NCBI GenBank assembly: GCA_023453025.1
Contig: JAEXUD010000008.1
Span: forward strand, 124,001 to 188,000
Origin: Bacillota bacterium
Lineage (GTDB): Bacteria; Bacillota; Clostridia; Tissierellales; Sedimentibacteraceae
Length of the DNA: 64,000 bases
Reading direction: 5' to 3'
The notes under the pieces were generated by a model. That model was not told where the DNA came from. It saw only the letters and a list, made by a program, of their open reading frames with translations, and searched no databases. The translations under genes and the position numbers were made by a program. Below, in pieces: positions 7,445 through 15,561 of the stretch (position 1 is the stretch's first letter; each line of letters starts with the position of its first letter).

Positions 7445-8842
7445 ATGAAAAATTATAATTTAAATAAAGATCTTCAGAATATATTGAACAATGCTCTAAA
7501 ATGTATGTATTATGCTATTATCACCGATGATAAGGGAAATATAGTTTTTATAAGTAATAATTATCAAGAGCTGCTGGGTATTGAGGAAAAAGATATCCTC
7601 GGAAAACCTATCCAGGATGTTATAGCTAATTCGGAGATTCCCCGGGTTATCCAGACAAGAAAAGAAGATATCGGACATTTATTCACTCTGAAAAATGGTG
7701 AAACAGTTGTATGTAACAGAATACCTATTATTGAAGATGATAAACTTTATGGTGTTATCAGTGTAGCTACCTTCTTTGACTTGAACGAGGTTTCCATATT
7801 AAATCAGCAAATCAAAAAATTGCAAAATGAAAACCTGGAATACAAAAAGAAAATTTTTGAATTGACCAACAAACCTCAAAATCCCATAGGACAGATAATC
7901 GGTGATTCAAAACAAATCCTTATAATAAAAGATACAATTGAAAGATTTGCAGAATCAGATTTGACTTTTTTAATAACGGGAGAAACAGGAACAGGCAAAG
8001 AAGTTTTCTCCAATGCTGTATATGAACTGAGCAACAGACGGGATAAGAATTTTGTAAAAATAAATTGTGCGGCTATTCCAAAAGATTTATTGGAATCAGA
8101 GCTTTTCGGTTATGAACCGGGATCCTTCTCAGGTGCGTCAAAGGACGGCAAAATCGGAAAATTTGAGCTTGCAAACCATGGAACACTTCTTCTTGATGAA
8201 ATAGGAGAAATGCCTTTAAATTTGCAGACTAAATTACTGAGAGTCCTGCAGGAAGGCGAACTGGAACGGATTGGCGGTTTAAAAACAATAAAGATTGATG
8301 TACGCATCATTTGCTGCACAAATCAAAATATTGAGGAGCAAGTGGAAAAGGGCTTATTCAGAAGAGATTTATTCTACAGGATAAATGTTGTTGAAATAAA
8401 TATACCTCCTCTCAGAGAACGTTCGGAGGATATTCCGCTTATGTGCAATTATTTTATTGAACAGATAAACAAATCCCATAAATTAGAAATCTCAGGTATC
8501 AGAAATGATGTTTATGCCCTGTTTTATCAATATGCATGGACCGGAAACATAAGAGAATTAAAGCATGTTCTCGAACGTGCATGTATAGCTGCAGGATCAG
8601 GCTATTTAAAGCTGGAGCATTTTGATTTTTTGATATCCAGAATGTTCAAAAAAACGGATGTCAACAATAAGGATTTATTAAACATAAGCTCTCTCAATGA
8701 TGTCACAGCTGAAGTAGAAAAAGAAAAAATTATTAAAACGCTCATTGAAGCAAAAGGTAATAAATCTTATGCCGCAAAATTATTAAATATTGACCGCAGC
8801 AGTCTATATAATAAGTTGAAAAAATATGAAATTGATATATGA
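7445..8842 (+). CDS. Sigma-54-dependent transcriptional activator (PAS, AAA+, Fis-type HTH)
   Basis: A 465-residue enhancer-binding protein. It has an N-terminal PAS domain (about residues 18-115), a short coiled-coil linker (115-145), an AAA+ domain (150-375) and a C-terminal Fis-type HTH (NKSYAAKLLNIDRSSLYNKLKKY). Walker A is GETGTGKE and Walker B LLLDEIGEM. The sigma-54 contact loop reads GSFSGA instead of GAFTGA. ATG 7445 is preferred over the adjacent ATG 7442 because GGAGG is then spaced 6 bases away. Its target is very likely the pair of -24/-12 promoters 1.5-1.7 kb upstream. PAS suggests direct sensing of a small molecule or redox state; no receiver domain is present. Confidence 0.9.
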   Translation: MKNYNLNKDLQNILNNALKCMYYAIITDDKGNIVFISNNYQELLGIEEKDILGKPIQDVIANSEIPRVIQTRKEDIGHLFTLKNGETVVCNRIPIIEDDKLYGVISVATFFDLNEVSILNQQIKKLQNENLEYKKKIFELTNKPQNPIGQIIGDSKQILIIKDTIERFAESDLTFLITGETGTGKEVFSNAVYELSNRRDKNFVKINCAAIPKDLLESELFGYEPGSFSGASKDGKIGKFELANHGTLLLDEIGEMPLNLQTKLLRVLQEGELERIGGLKTIKIDVRIICCTNQNIEEQVEKGLFRRDLFYRINVVEINIPPLRERSEDIPLMCNYFIEQINKSHKLEISGIRNDVYALFYQYAWTGNIRELKHVLERACIAAGSGYLKLEHFDFLISRMFKKTDVNNKDLLNISSLNDVTAEVEKEKIIKTLIEAKGNKSYAAKLLNIDRSSLYNKLKKYEIDI

Positions 8843-8845
8843 ACC

Positions 8846-8888
8846 AAAGGCACAACATCATCAGCTTAACTTATGGTGTTGTGCCTTT
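8846..8888. terminator. Bidirectional terminator between convergent genes
   Basis: A 15-bp stem starting AAAGGCACAACATCA, with one wobble pair, closes a 14-base loop between the activator gene and the convergent DUF4153 gene. A-rich and T-rich flanks allow use from both sides. Confidence 0.7.
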
Positions 8889-8899
8889 AAACTTTATCG

Positions 8900-10405
8900 T
8901 TAATATTTTAATTCGATTTTTTCTTTATTTTGCAAAAGAATGCTCTTGCTTTTTTCCACCGATAAATTATAGCTTTGCCAGCTGTTTTCCATGCTGCTGT
9001 ATACTTTATGCAAATGCATCAGATAATCTCTTGTCATTATTCTTGTATTTATTTCAACCTTCTCATCCAATAGTCTGATTATTTCGGGAACGGCGTCAGA
9101 TGACAGAGTCATTAAATAACCCACATCAACAGTTTCAGTCTGACCGTTTAAATACATGTCTATATTTCTTTTAGCAATTATTTCATCAATTCTTACAAGG
9201 TTGAGAGTAAGATAAAATACAAGGCATACAGCTGCATACACAGCCAATATATTAAAGTTATGCTTAATAATGTATATCAATGTCGCAGCCAATCCCAGCC
9301 CTTCAAATATCAAGAACATGTATACCAATATTCTTAATCTGGTAAAGCCGTATGCGCTGTCATAAAGTGACATCCTGTAATATGATGAAACCAGTAAAAT
9401 TCCTGTCACAACACACAAATATATCATCATGCCCTTTGTAATCAGCGCCCATTTAATTTTTTCATTGTATATTTTATCCTTTAGCAGATATGTGGTAAGC
9501 ATTATCAGTCCTATATTCAATACGCTTAAAAATACCAGTTCAAAAAATCCCCGTCTTGCATATTCTGCGTAATTTAACCCATAGGGAAGCTCACCTGATG
9601 AAAATAAATATCTGAACTGAATTGCAATGAATATTGTGTAAATAGCTAGAATAGAAGTAAGCAATATGTTTAAAACAACTACGTCTCCCTTAACCTGCTT
9701 TATTGAAGCACTGTTTTCATTTACAATCTTTACAGCGCTCTCTTCATTCGTGTCATATACATTGTATAAATGACCAAACAGGTACAATCCTGCAAAAGCT
9801 CCGATAATTAATTTGAAAATCTGCAAGTTATAGAAGAAATCCTCAATCCACTTGTTAAATACCTTGAAATTATTATAAAATATCATGTCGGCAGATGACA
9901 GCATCATAGTCAGGAATAAAACACAGGGTATTGAAATTAACACGCCTAAAATTATTCTTTTCACAAGCATATTTTTTTCATTGTTCCTGGACCTTTCTGC
10001 TATCCACCTTAACGGAACTATAAAATTAACCAAAGGTTCAAAGATATTAATGATAATTTTTACAAACCCCAAAATGTTTAACTTGCTTAAATTCAATTTT
10101 TCATTGAGCATTAGAAACATGACACTGTACAAAAACACAATTGCTAAAAAATTAGTTGGTGCCCACATATAATTGGCGCTTATAAAAAAGTTCAAGGATA
10201 TTATAAGTATTGGAACCGTAAATAATAAACCTCTTATGTTCTTTACTCCATCCTTATTTTTTATAATCAAGTATAAAGAAGCAATCTGTACTGCAAAGAA
10301 TATTGGAATGCTGATTCCCGGAATGTCATTCAGTATTAAATAAATAAAAGAAACCGCTGAAATCATCCCATACAATGATAGCTTCAATTTAATCCTGTCG
10401 TCCAT
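8900..10405 (-). CDS. DUF4153/DUF4173-type multipass membrane protein
   Basis: A 501-residue integral membrane protein with about 12 hydrophobic segments and a short soluble C-terminus. It matches the DUF4153/DUF4173 type often found with a DUF2975 protein and a YozG-like HTH in Firmicutes, which is exactly the arrangement here. The start at ATG 10405 is chosen because GGAGGAATAGCT precedes it and it follows the HTH stop by two bases. Longer in-frame readings run into the HTH gene. Function is unknown; the set may be a signal-responsive membrane system. Confidence 0.75.
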   Translation of the reverse strand: MDDRIKLKLSLYGMISAVSFIYLILNDIPGISIPIFFAVQIASLYLIIKNKDGVKNIRGLLFTVPILIISLNFFISANYMWAPTNFLAIVFLYSVMFLMLNEKLNLSKLNILGFVKIIINIFEPLVNFIVPLRWIAERSRNNEKNMLVKRIILGVLISIPCVLFLTMMLSSADMIFYNNFKVFNKWIEDFFYNLQIFKLIIGAFAGLYLFGHLYNVYDTNEESAVKIVNENSASIKQVKGDVVVLNILLTSILAIYTIFIAIQFRYLFSSGELPYGLNYAEYARRGFFELVFLSVLNIGLIMLTTYLLKDKIYNEKIKWALITKGMMIYLCVVTGILLVSSYYRMSLYDSAYGFTRLRILVYMFLIFEGLGLAATLIYIIKHNFNILAVYAAVCLVFYLTLNLVRIDEIIAKRNIDMYLNGQTETVDVGYLMTLSSDAVPEIIRLLDEKVEINTRIMTRDYLMHLHKVYSSMENSWQSYNLSVEKSKSILLQNKEKIELKY

Positions 10406-10407
10406 AG

Positions 10408-10623
10408 CTATTCCTCCTGACCCTGAACATATTCGATAATATCCCCCGGCTGACAATCCAGCGCCTTGCATATTTCCTCAAGTGTGGAAAGTCTTATTGC
10501 CTTTGCCTTGTTATTTTTCAATATTGAAAGATTTGCAGGCGTTATGTTTATTTTTTCAGCCAGTTCCATAAGGCTGATTTTTCGTTTAGCCATCATTACG
10601 TCAAGCTGTATCACTATTGCCAT
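10408..10623 (-). CDS. YozG-like XRE-family HTH regulator
   Basis: A 71-residue single-domain Cro/C1-type HTH protein (MAIVIQLDVMMAKRKISLMELAEKI, then ITPANLSILKNNKAKAIRLSTLEEICKALDCQPGDIIEY). It closely resembles the small YozG-type regulators. The ATG at 10623 has AGGGGTGA eight bases upstream; a GTG three codons earlier lies inside that site and is less likely. It sits between the DUF2975 and DUF4153 genes in one operon. It is the obvious candidate to bind the two tandem palindromes before the operon. Confidence 0.85.
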   Translation of the reverse strand: MAIVIQLDVMMAKRKISLMELAEKINITPANLSILKNNKAKAIRLSTLEEICKALDCQPGDIIEYVQGQEE

Positions 10624-10634
10624 ATGTCTCACCC

Positions 10635-11087
10635 CTACACCGTTAAGTCATTTTCATCTTTATAGTAAATTGACTGCTTGAACAAATCCTTTAAGGTCAA
10701 ACACAGCAAACATGCTACCATAAATATCGCAATTATGACTATCGTTGAAATTGTCGGCATGAATATCAGCTTTACAAAATAGATAAATGAAATAACCATG
10801 CATGACAAAGCAATCTTCCTAAGACAGGAAACATTGGCATGAATAAAAGGGTTGCCTTGCATCAAGGTCCTGAATATAATCTTCATCTGCCACAAAATAT
10901 AAACAGCTGAAATTCCCGATAATAACAAAATTGTTTTAACAAATAGCGCTCTCTCATTTGCCACATAAAAATAACTTTGCATCCATCCTGAAGAAAAAGG
11001 AATCAGCAGACAGCATACAATGCCTGCATAAAACAAAATATCAATACAAATTTTAGTTATGTAATGTATTACACTTTTCTGATACAT
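10635..11087 (-). CDS. DUF2975 membrane protein
   Basis: A 150-residue protein with four hydrophobic segments, matching the DUF2975 type that commonly precedes a YozG-like regulator. ATG 11087 follows GGAGGGG with a five-base gap. A TTG at 11099 overlaps that ribosome binding site and was not chosen. First gene of a three-gene operon with a sigma-A promoter at 11118-11145. Function unknown. Confidence 0.75.
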   Translation of the reverse strand: MYQKSVIHYITKICIDILFYAGIVCCLLIPFSSGWMQSYFYVANERALFVKTILLLSGISAVYILWQMKIIFRTLMQGNPFIHANVSCLRKIALSCMVISFIYFVKLIFMPTISTIVIIAIFMVACLLCLTLKDLFKQSIYYKDENDLTV

Positions 11088-11117
11088 AAACCCCTCCAAA
11101 TGATTTTTGTAATCATT

Positions 11118-11179
11118 ATTATATCAGATATTTTTTCTAAGTCAATAATTATTTATTGTTTTACGATAATTATTTATCG
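11118..11179 (-). promoter_or_regulatory. Sigma-A promoter with two tandem 16-bp operators
   Basis: On the minus strand TTGACT (11145-11140) and TATAAT (11123-11118) are separated by 16 bases. Two near-identical palindromes, CAATAATTATTTATTG (11143-11158) and CGATAATTATTTATCG (11164-11179), lie 21 bases apart centre to centre, i.e. two helical turns on one DNA face. The first overlaps the -35. This looks like a cooperative repressor site for the YozG-like HTH encoded in the operon. Confidence 0.7.
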
Positions 11180-11190
11180 ATAACATTCAA

Positions 11191-11218
11191 AAAAATAAAG
11201 CCTGAATCAGGCTTTATT
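11191..11218 (-). terminator. Terminator of the permease/redoxin/MalY run
   Basis: AATAAAGCCTGA and its complement form a tight hairpin directly after the MalY-like stop codon. It is flanked by A and T runs. Confidence 0.8.
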
Positions 11219-11219
11219 T

Positions 11220-12425
11220 TTAAATTATGTTAAAAACATGTTTGTCTAAACGATTAAATGCTTCGATTACACGTGATTTAGGCAATGCCAGATTCAAACG
11301 GATTGCATAAGGACGATTGAAAGGACGTCCGTCCTGCCAGCTTACTCCCACATCAGTTCCTGCCCTATAAAGATTATCCAGAGTCATGTTGTGTTCCTTG
11401 CACCACTCTTCACAATCAAGATACAGCATGTATGTCCCCTGTGGTTTTGCAAGCTTGATTCCTTTATAATTTTTAGTGATATGATCATATGCATAATCAA
11501 CATTTTCAGCAATTACCTGACGAAGCTCTTCAACCCATTCATGTCCTTCGGTCTTGTAAGCACCTATGAGTGCATGCATAGAGAGAACATTCATATCATT
11601 GTAATGGGACTTGCTGCTTTGTGATTTTACCCGGTCCCGCAGGTACTTGCTGTATATAATGTGATATGACCCGACTAAACCGGCGAGATTAAATGTCTTG
11701 CTCGGAGCATAAACCGCAATTGTACGGTTTCTTGCATCTTCGCTCACACTTTGTGCAGGAATGTGCTTGTTGCCGTATAATATAATGTCACTCCAGATTT
11801 CATCAGAAATAACAATACAATCATTTCTCTTGTAAATTTCCATGGCCTTTTCAATTTCTTCGCGTTCCCATACACGTCCGCATGGATTGTGAGGAGAGCA
11901 GAATATCGCAACATGAATTTTATGTGCTTTTAATTTAGCTTCCATGTCTTCATAATTCATACGCCAGATTCCGTTTTCATCCTGCACAAGATCCGAATGA
12001 ATAATCTTGCGGCCGTTGTTCTCCAAGGACATTGTAAATCCTATATATGTGGGAGAATGAAGCAGCACACAGTCGCCAGGTGCAGAGAATGCATTAAGCG
12101 CAGAAATAACACAGCCGAGAACTCCATTTTCATAACCGATATGTTCTGATGTTAATCCGGTAACGCCGTTACGTGTTTCCTGCCAATTGATAATTGCATC
12201 AAAATATTCTTTTCCGGGCAGAAAATATCCAAACATCGGGTGTTTTGCACGTTCAATCATAGATTCCTGAATTGTCGGAACAGTAGGAAAATTCATATCA
12301 GCAACCCACATAGGGATTATATCAAATCCTTCCTTGGGGGCCTCCGGTCCAAAACCGGGCATCAAATCGACAGCTATCGAATCTCTTCCTTGGCGGTCAA
12401 TAATACTAGTAAAATCATATTTCAT
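11220..12425 (-). CDS. MalY/PatB-type PLP C-S lyase (cystathionine beta-lyase-like)
   Basis: A 401-residue fold-type I PLP enzyme of the MalY/PatB subgroup. It has the early motif IPMWVADMNFP, SPHNPCGRVW in place of NPTG, ISDEIWSDI, and the PLP lysine in APSKTFNLAGL. Members cleave cystathionine or cysteine-like thioethers to pyruvate or a 2-oxoacid, ammonia and a thiol. It is the last gene after an APC permease and a redoxin-like protein. This suggests uptake and breakdown of a sulphur amino acid or related beta-substituted amino acid. A GGAATG-type site precedes the ATG. Confidence 0.85.
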   Translation of the reverse strand: MKYDFTSIIDRQGRDSIAVDLMPGFGPEAPKEGFDIIPMWVADMNFPTVPTIQESMIERAKHPMFGYFLPGKEYFDAIINWQETRNGVTGLTSEHIGYENGVLGCVISALNAFSAPGDCVLLHSPTYIGFTMSLENNGRKIIHSDLVQDENGIWRMNYEDMEAKLKAHKIHVAIFCSPHNPCGRVWEREEIEKAMEIYKRNDCIVISDEIWSDIILYGNKHIPAQSVSEDARNRTIAVYAPSKTFNLAGLVGSYHIIYSKYLRDRVKSQSSKSHYNDMNVLSMHALIGAYKTEGHEWVEELRQVIAENVDYAYDHITKNYKGIKLAKPQGTYMLYLDCEEWCKEHNMTLDNLYRAGTDVGVSWQDGRPFNRPYAIRLNLALPKSRVIEAFNRLDKHVFNII

Positions 12426-12489
12426 TGTGATTCATTCCTTTCAATCGTTATATTTATTTTAAGAATTATGTTATCAATGAATAACCTTA

Positions 12490-13029
12490 TTATTTTTTCA
12501 ACAATATCGCTAATTCATCGACATCAGGCATGTCAGTAATATTTGCAGCATAATGTTCATAAGTCACGACTAAATCTTTATCAACTACAAAAGCTGCAGG
12601 CAATTGCATTTCACTGCCTTCATAATCTCCATGAGTCAATCCTGATTCCTGTACTTTCTGTAATTTTATCATGGAATCCGGACCAATCATTTCATCTTGA
12701 GAGCTTGCAGCATTAATTTCAAGCTGCTTATACAATTTCTGGCTCGGGTCACAAACAATCTCAAATGGATAGTAATCCCTTTTCAGTTCTCTGTTTAGCT
12801 TGTCAGGATCTGACTGCAGAACAACCAACACCTTTCCGCTTGACTCTCTTATTTTATCATATTCATCTTTTAAGATCATCATGTCAAACCTGCATAATGT
12901 GCAGCCCTCATATCTTAAAAATAATATGGCTGTTTTTTTGCTGCTTAATAAACTGCTCAAATTTATGCCTCTTTTATATGGAGTATCCACATTAAAATCA
13001 GGCATTTTATTTCCAATTACTAATTTCAT
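12490..13029 (-). CDS. AhpC/TSA-type redoxin (peroxiredoxin-like)
   Basis: A 179-residue thioredoxin-fold protein with the AhpC/TSA look: an N-terminal KMPDFNVDTPYKRG segment and a redox-active CTLC in RYEGCTLCRFDM. A C-terminal AAFVVDKDLVVTYEHYA segment follows. The two cysteines in CxxC spacing differ from the single-Cys PxxxTxxC peroxidatic site of typical peroxiredoxins. It is better called redoxin-like than a proven peroxidase. It sits between the permease and the C-S lyase, 25 and 64 bases from them. A role in handling thiols released by the lyase is a reasonable inference. Confidence 0.75.
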   Translation of the reverse strand: MKLVIGNKMPDFNVDTPYKRGINLSSLLSSKKTAILFLRYEGCTLCRFDMMILKDEYDKIRESSGKVLVVLQSDPDKLNRELKRDYYPFEIVCDPSQKLYKQLEINAASSQDEMIGPDSMIKLQKVQESGLTHGDYEGSEMQLPAAFVVDKDLVVTYEHYAANITDMPDVDELAILLKK

Positions 13030-13054
13030 ACTATATTTATCTCCCTCTTAAATT

Positions 13055-14419
13055 TTAGTCTGCCTCATAGCTGATTGTCATTTTTGCCTTTTTATCCATT
13101 GCAAAACCAAATGCCACTGACAAAATCAATATAGCAACTACATAAATTTTCTCAACGTTTGTAGAAAATCCCCACAGCAAATAGAATTGGTATGCTGCAC
13201 AGGCTGCTGCGCTGTATGCTATTAAGTATAAGACAGGCTGTGAAATCTTTACCTTTGATTTTGCGTATTCAACGGGCAGCACTTTCGGTAATCTTATTAA
13301 AGCTATACTTAATATAACATTAAACGCCTGAATAATTAATAAAGCTGCATTTGCAATTGTTCCGATTGATAAATTTGTTATAATCGGCACCAATCCTATT
13401 ACATAGAATATTGTCAGTAAAACATGAGGTGTCTTGTATTTTTCATTAATAGCACCAAGGAACTTTGGGAACCAGCCATCTTCAACCGCTTGAAGAACAG
13501 GCTTAGTAACCCATGCCAATGTTGCATTCAACGTTGTAGAAAGAGCAAATCCCGCACCGCAAACTGTAAAGAATACAAACGCCCAGGAAGGCATAACTGC
13601 TTTAGCAACTAATGACAAGGGTTGATAAGCTACTTCGCTGATAGGCAATACATTAGCGGCTACAAGACTCATAAATGCATACACAGCTGAAACACTTAAT
13701 GTTGATACCAATATTACAATAGGAATATCCTTTGTAGGATTTTTGGCTTCCGCACCAAAGTTTATTACCACAGTAGCTCCACCTGCTGCAAAGGCAAGTA
13801 ATGCCCCTGCACCCATTACACCTCTGATCCCATTTGTCATAAAATCAGGTCCGCTAAAAACTCCAGGTTGTATATTGCCGAATCCAAACGCAACGAACAA
13901 TGCAAGACCGGCTGCCATCAAAACAACCATTGCGTTTTGTACGATAGCCGCACCCTGTACTCCCATAAGATTAAGTATGTAAAAAACTGTCAACATAATA
14001 ATTGCAGTAGGCATCAATGGCACTCCCGGTATCAATGATTGAGCATATTGAGCAAATGATATTGCATACATTGCCAAAGCCACATTTGAAAAAATATAGG
14101 TAATCATGTAAATGCCTGCCCACTTTTGCCCTGCAAGTATAGCAACCTGAGTATACTGACCTCCGCGCATACGAACAGTTCCACCTATTATAATTATCGG
14201 TACTGACATAATAATTGTAAAAATTGCTGCCACCATAAATGACAAAGGAACTGATTTTCCTGTCATTCCTATTGCAACACCTGTTAGTGACATAATACCT
14301 GCTCCGATTATCTGACCAACCGCAATTGACATCAAATCTTTTCTTCCCAGCACCCTTTTTAAATCCTTTGTACCTAGTTCTTTTGTTCCAGTTTCTTTCA
14401 CACCTACTGTTTCAGCCAT
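13055..14419 (-). CDS. APC-family amino acid permease
   Basis: A 454-residue membrane protein with about 12 transmembrane segments. The APC hallmark GQIIGAGIMSLTGVAIGMTG forms the start of TM1. The N-terminal 28 residues are polar and contain a short repeat (GTKELGTKDL). It heads the run permease, redoxin, MalY-like lyase, so its substrate is likely an amino acid used by the lyase. Upstream lie two GTTTA...TAAAC palindromes and, divided by a terminator, the MarR gene. Confidence 0.85.
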   Translation of the reverse strand: MAETVGVKETGTKELGTKDLKRVLGRKDLMSIAVGQIIGAGIMSLTGVAIGMTGKSVPLSFMVAAIFTIIMSVPIIIIGGTVRMRGGQYTQVAILAGQKWAGIYMITYIFSNVALAMYAISFAQYAQSLIPGVPLMPTAIIMLTVFYILNLMGVQGAAIVQNAMVVLMAAGLALFVAFGFGNIQPGVFSGPDFMTNGIRGVMGAGALLAFAAGGATVVINFGAEAKNPTKDIPIVILVSTLSVSAVYAFMSLVAANVLPISEVAYQPLSLVAKAVMPSWAFVFFTVCGAGFALSTTLNATLAWVTKPVLQAVEDGWFPKFLGAINEKYKTPHVLLTIFYVIGLVPIITNLSIGTIANAALLIIQAFNVILSIALIRLPKVLPVEYAKSKVKISQPVLYLIAYSAAACAAYQFYLLWGFSTNVEKIYVVAILILSVAFGFAMDKKAKMTISYEAD

Positions 14420-14588
14420 AGCTTAGCCTCCTATAATTATATTAATAAAATAATTTATTATATTGCGAGTCTGCATAAAACTGTGCTGTCATCATTACTG
14501 GCCTGAATATCGTTTTCCAATTATATAAGCATTTAGCCCATAATAAAAAACCATGCCTTTATATTTGCATTACCTTTTTATATATTTT

Positions 14589-14782
14589 GTTTAGCTGCTA
14601 AACTATTTATGCTATAATTATAATATTCCTTATTTAATAAGTCAATACTAATTTAAAAATATTTTAGTTTTATTCTATATTAAATTTTATTTTTATTCTC
14701 TTATATGTAATATATATACTAATTTTTACATTATTTTGGTATATATATTAATATATATTACTTTATTGTTTAGTAATTAAAC
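14589..14782. promoter_or_regulatory. Two GTTTA-N5-TAAAC palindromes in the 14420-14884 spacer
   Basis: GTTTAGCTGCTAAAC (14589-14603) and GTTTAGTAATTAAAC (14768-14782) share the same outer five bases and the same 15-base size. The first is followed by TATAAT-like hexamers (14610-14630) in a region where the permease promoter is expected. MarR-type regulators bind palindromes of this size, and a marR gene lies just upstream, so these are candidate operators. The rest of this 465-base spacer is very AT-rich with no gene. Confidence 0.5.
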
Positions 14783-14834
14783 TATTAAATGTATTTTTGT
14801 CCATATCTTCAAAACAGCTTATAACATAAAAAAA

Positions 14835-14869
14835 CAGACATTTTTGTTTAGGTTCTCACAAAATGTCTG
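14835..14869 (-). terminator. Terminator of the marR gene
   Basis: CAGACATTTTTGT pairs with ACAAAATGTCTG around a short loop. On the minus strand a run of seven T follows the hairpin. Confidence 0.75.
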
Positions 14870-14884
14870 CAAATTAACCGGATA

Positions 14885-15367
14885 TTAATCGAACAATTTT
14901 GAATACTCATCGACAACCTTATAGAATGTGTCGATTTCATCAGATGTACAAGTCCTTAATAAATCATATTGAGTCTGAAGAATGTCCGCATTGTCATAGC
15001 TCTTGTGCGCTGTACTTAAGCGATCTCCTTTTTCTGTCGGGTATATATGAATTGTCTTAGCATTACCTGTTTTCTTTTCTCTGTAAATCAACTCTTTTTG
15101 TTCCAGTTTTTTTATTGTTTGTGAAATTGCCCCTTTTGTCGTACCCCATTCCAGGGCAAGCCTGCTTACCGTAATTCCCGGGTTGTCAGCTATTAAAGTC
15201 AATATATGTATTTCGGCCATGCTTACAAATTCGCCGGAGCCATCGTAATCTCTTGGTTGATTCATATACTCATAGTAACAATTTATAAAATGATATAATT
15301 TGTTTGCACGCGGACTTAACTGAGCATAAATTTTATCAATTTCATTTTTGTTATTAAATTCTGGCAT
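14885..15367 (-). CDS. MarR-family transcriptional regulator
   Basis: A 160-residue winged-helix protein. It has N-terminal dimerisation helices (residues 1-50), HTH residues TVSRLALEWGTTKGAISQTIKKLEQKELI (about 70-100), the wing EKKTGNAKTIHIYPTEKG, and C-terminal helices. It is transcribed in the same direction as the downstream permease/redoxin/MalY genes but is separated by its own terminator. A perfect palindrome covers its ribosome binding site. Autoregulation and control of the permease operon are likely; the ligand is unknown. Confidence 0.85.
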   Translation of the reverse strand: MPEFNNKNEIDKIYAQLSPRANKLYHFINCYYEYMNQPRDYDGSGEFVSMAEIHILTLIADNPGITVSRLALEWGTTKGAISQTIKKLEQKELIYREKKTGNAKTIHIYPTEKGDRLSTAHKSYDNADILQTQYDLLRTCTSDEIDTFYKVVDEYSKLFD

Positions 15368-15383
15368 AACTAACTCCTTAGTT
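15368..15383 (-). promoter_or_regulatory. Palindrome covering the marR ribosome binding site
   Basis: On the minus strand AACTAAGGAGTTAGTT is a perfect inverted repeat whose centre GGAG is the Shine-Dalgarno of marR, directly before the ATG. It could be a regulator binding site or an RNA hairpin that hides the ribosome site. Confidence 0.5.
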
Positions 15384-15514
15384 TTATTTGTTGTAATTAA
15401 AGTGCTAAATCAACATGATATGCTTAGAATTTTAACATAAAAGTAAAATTTTTGCAACCGTGAAGGACTTGCCGCAACTCTAAACAGCAAACTAAAATTA
15501 TATCACTTTAAAAA

Positions 15515-15536
15515 CCCTGCAATTTTCATTGCAAGG
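15515..15536 (-). terminator. Terminator of the aco operon
   Basis: Arms CCTTGCAAT/ATTGCAGGG (minus strand, one wobble pair, four-base loop) are followed by TTTTT. This lies 26 bases after the acoL stop. Confidence 0.75.
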
Positions 15537-15561
15537 TCCTCTTATTATTTATCCTGAATTT

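Noticed and set aside
7496..7678. Antisense ORF inside the sigma-54 activator gene, and many similar overlapping frames such as 5073-5612, 50269-51042 and 54775-55842
   Set aside because: They lie opposite strongly supported genes, lack ribosome sites and have no recognisable domains.
15420..15510. Possible small RNA or gene remnant upstream of marR
   Set aside because: No promoter, terminator or stable symmetrical structure beyond the aco terminator could be supported.
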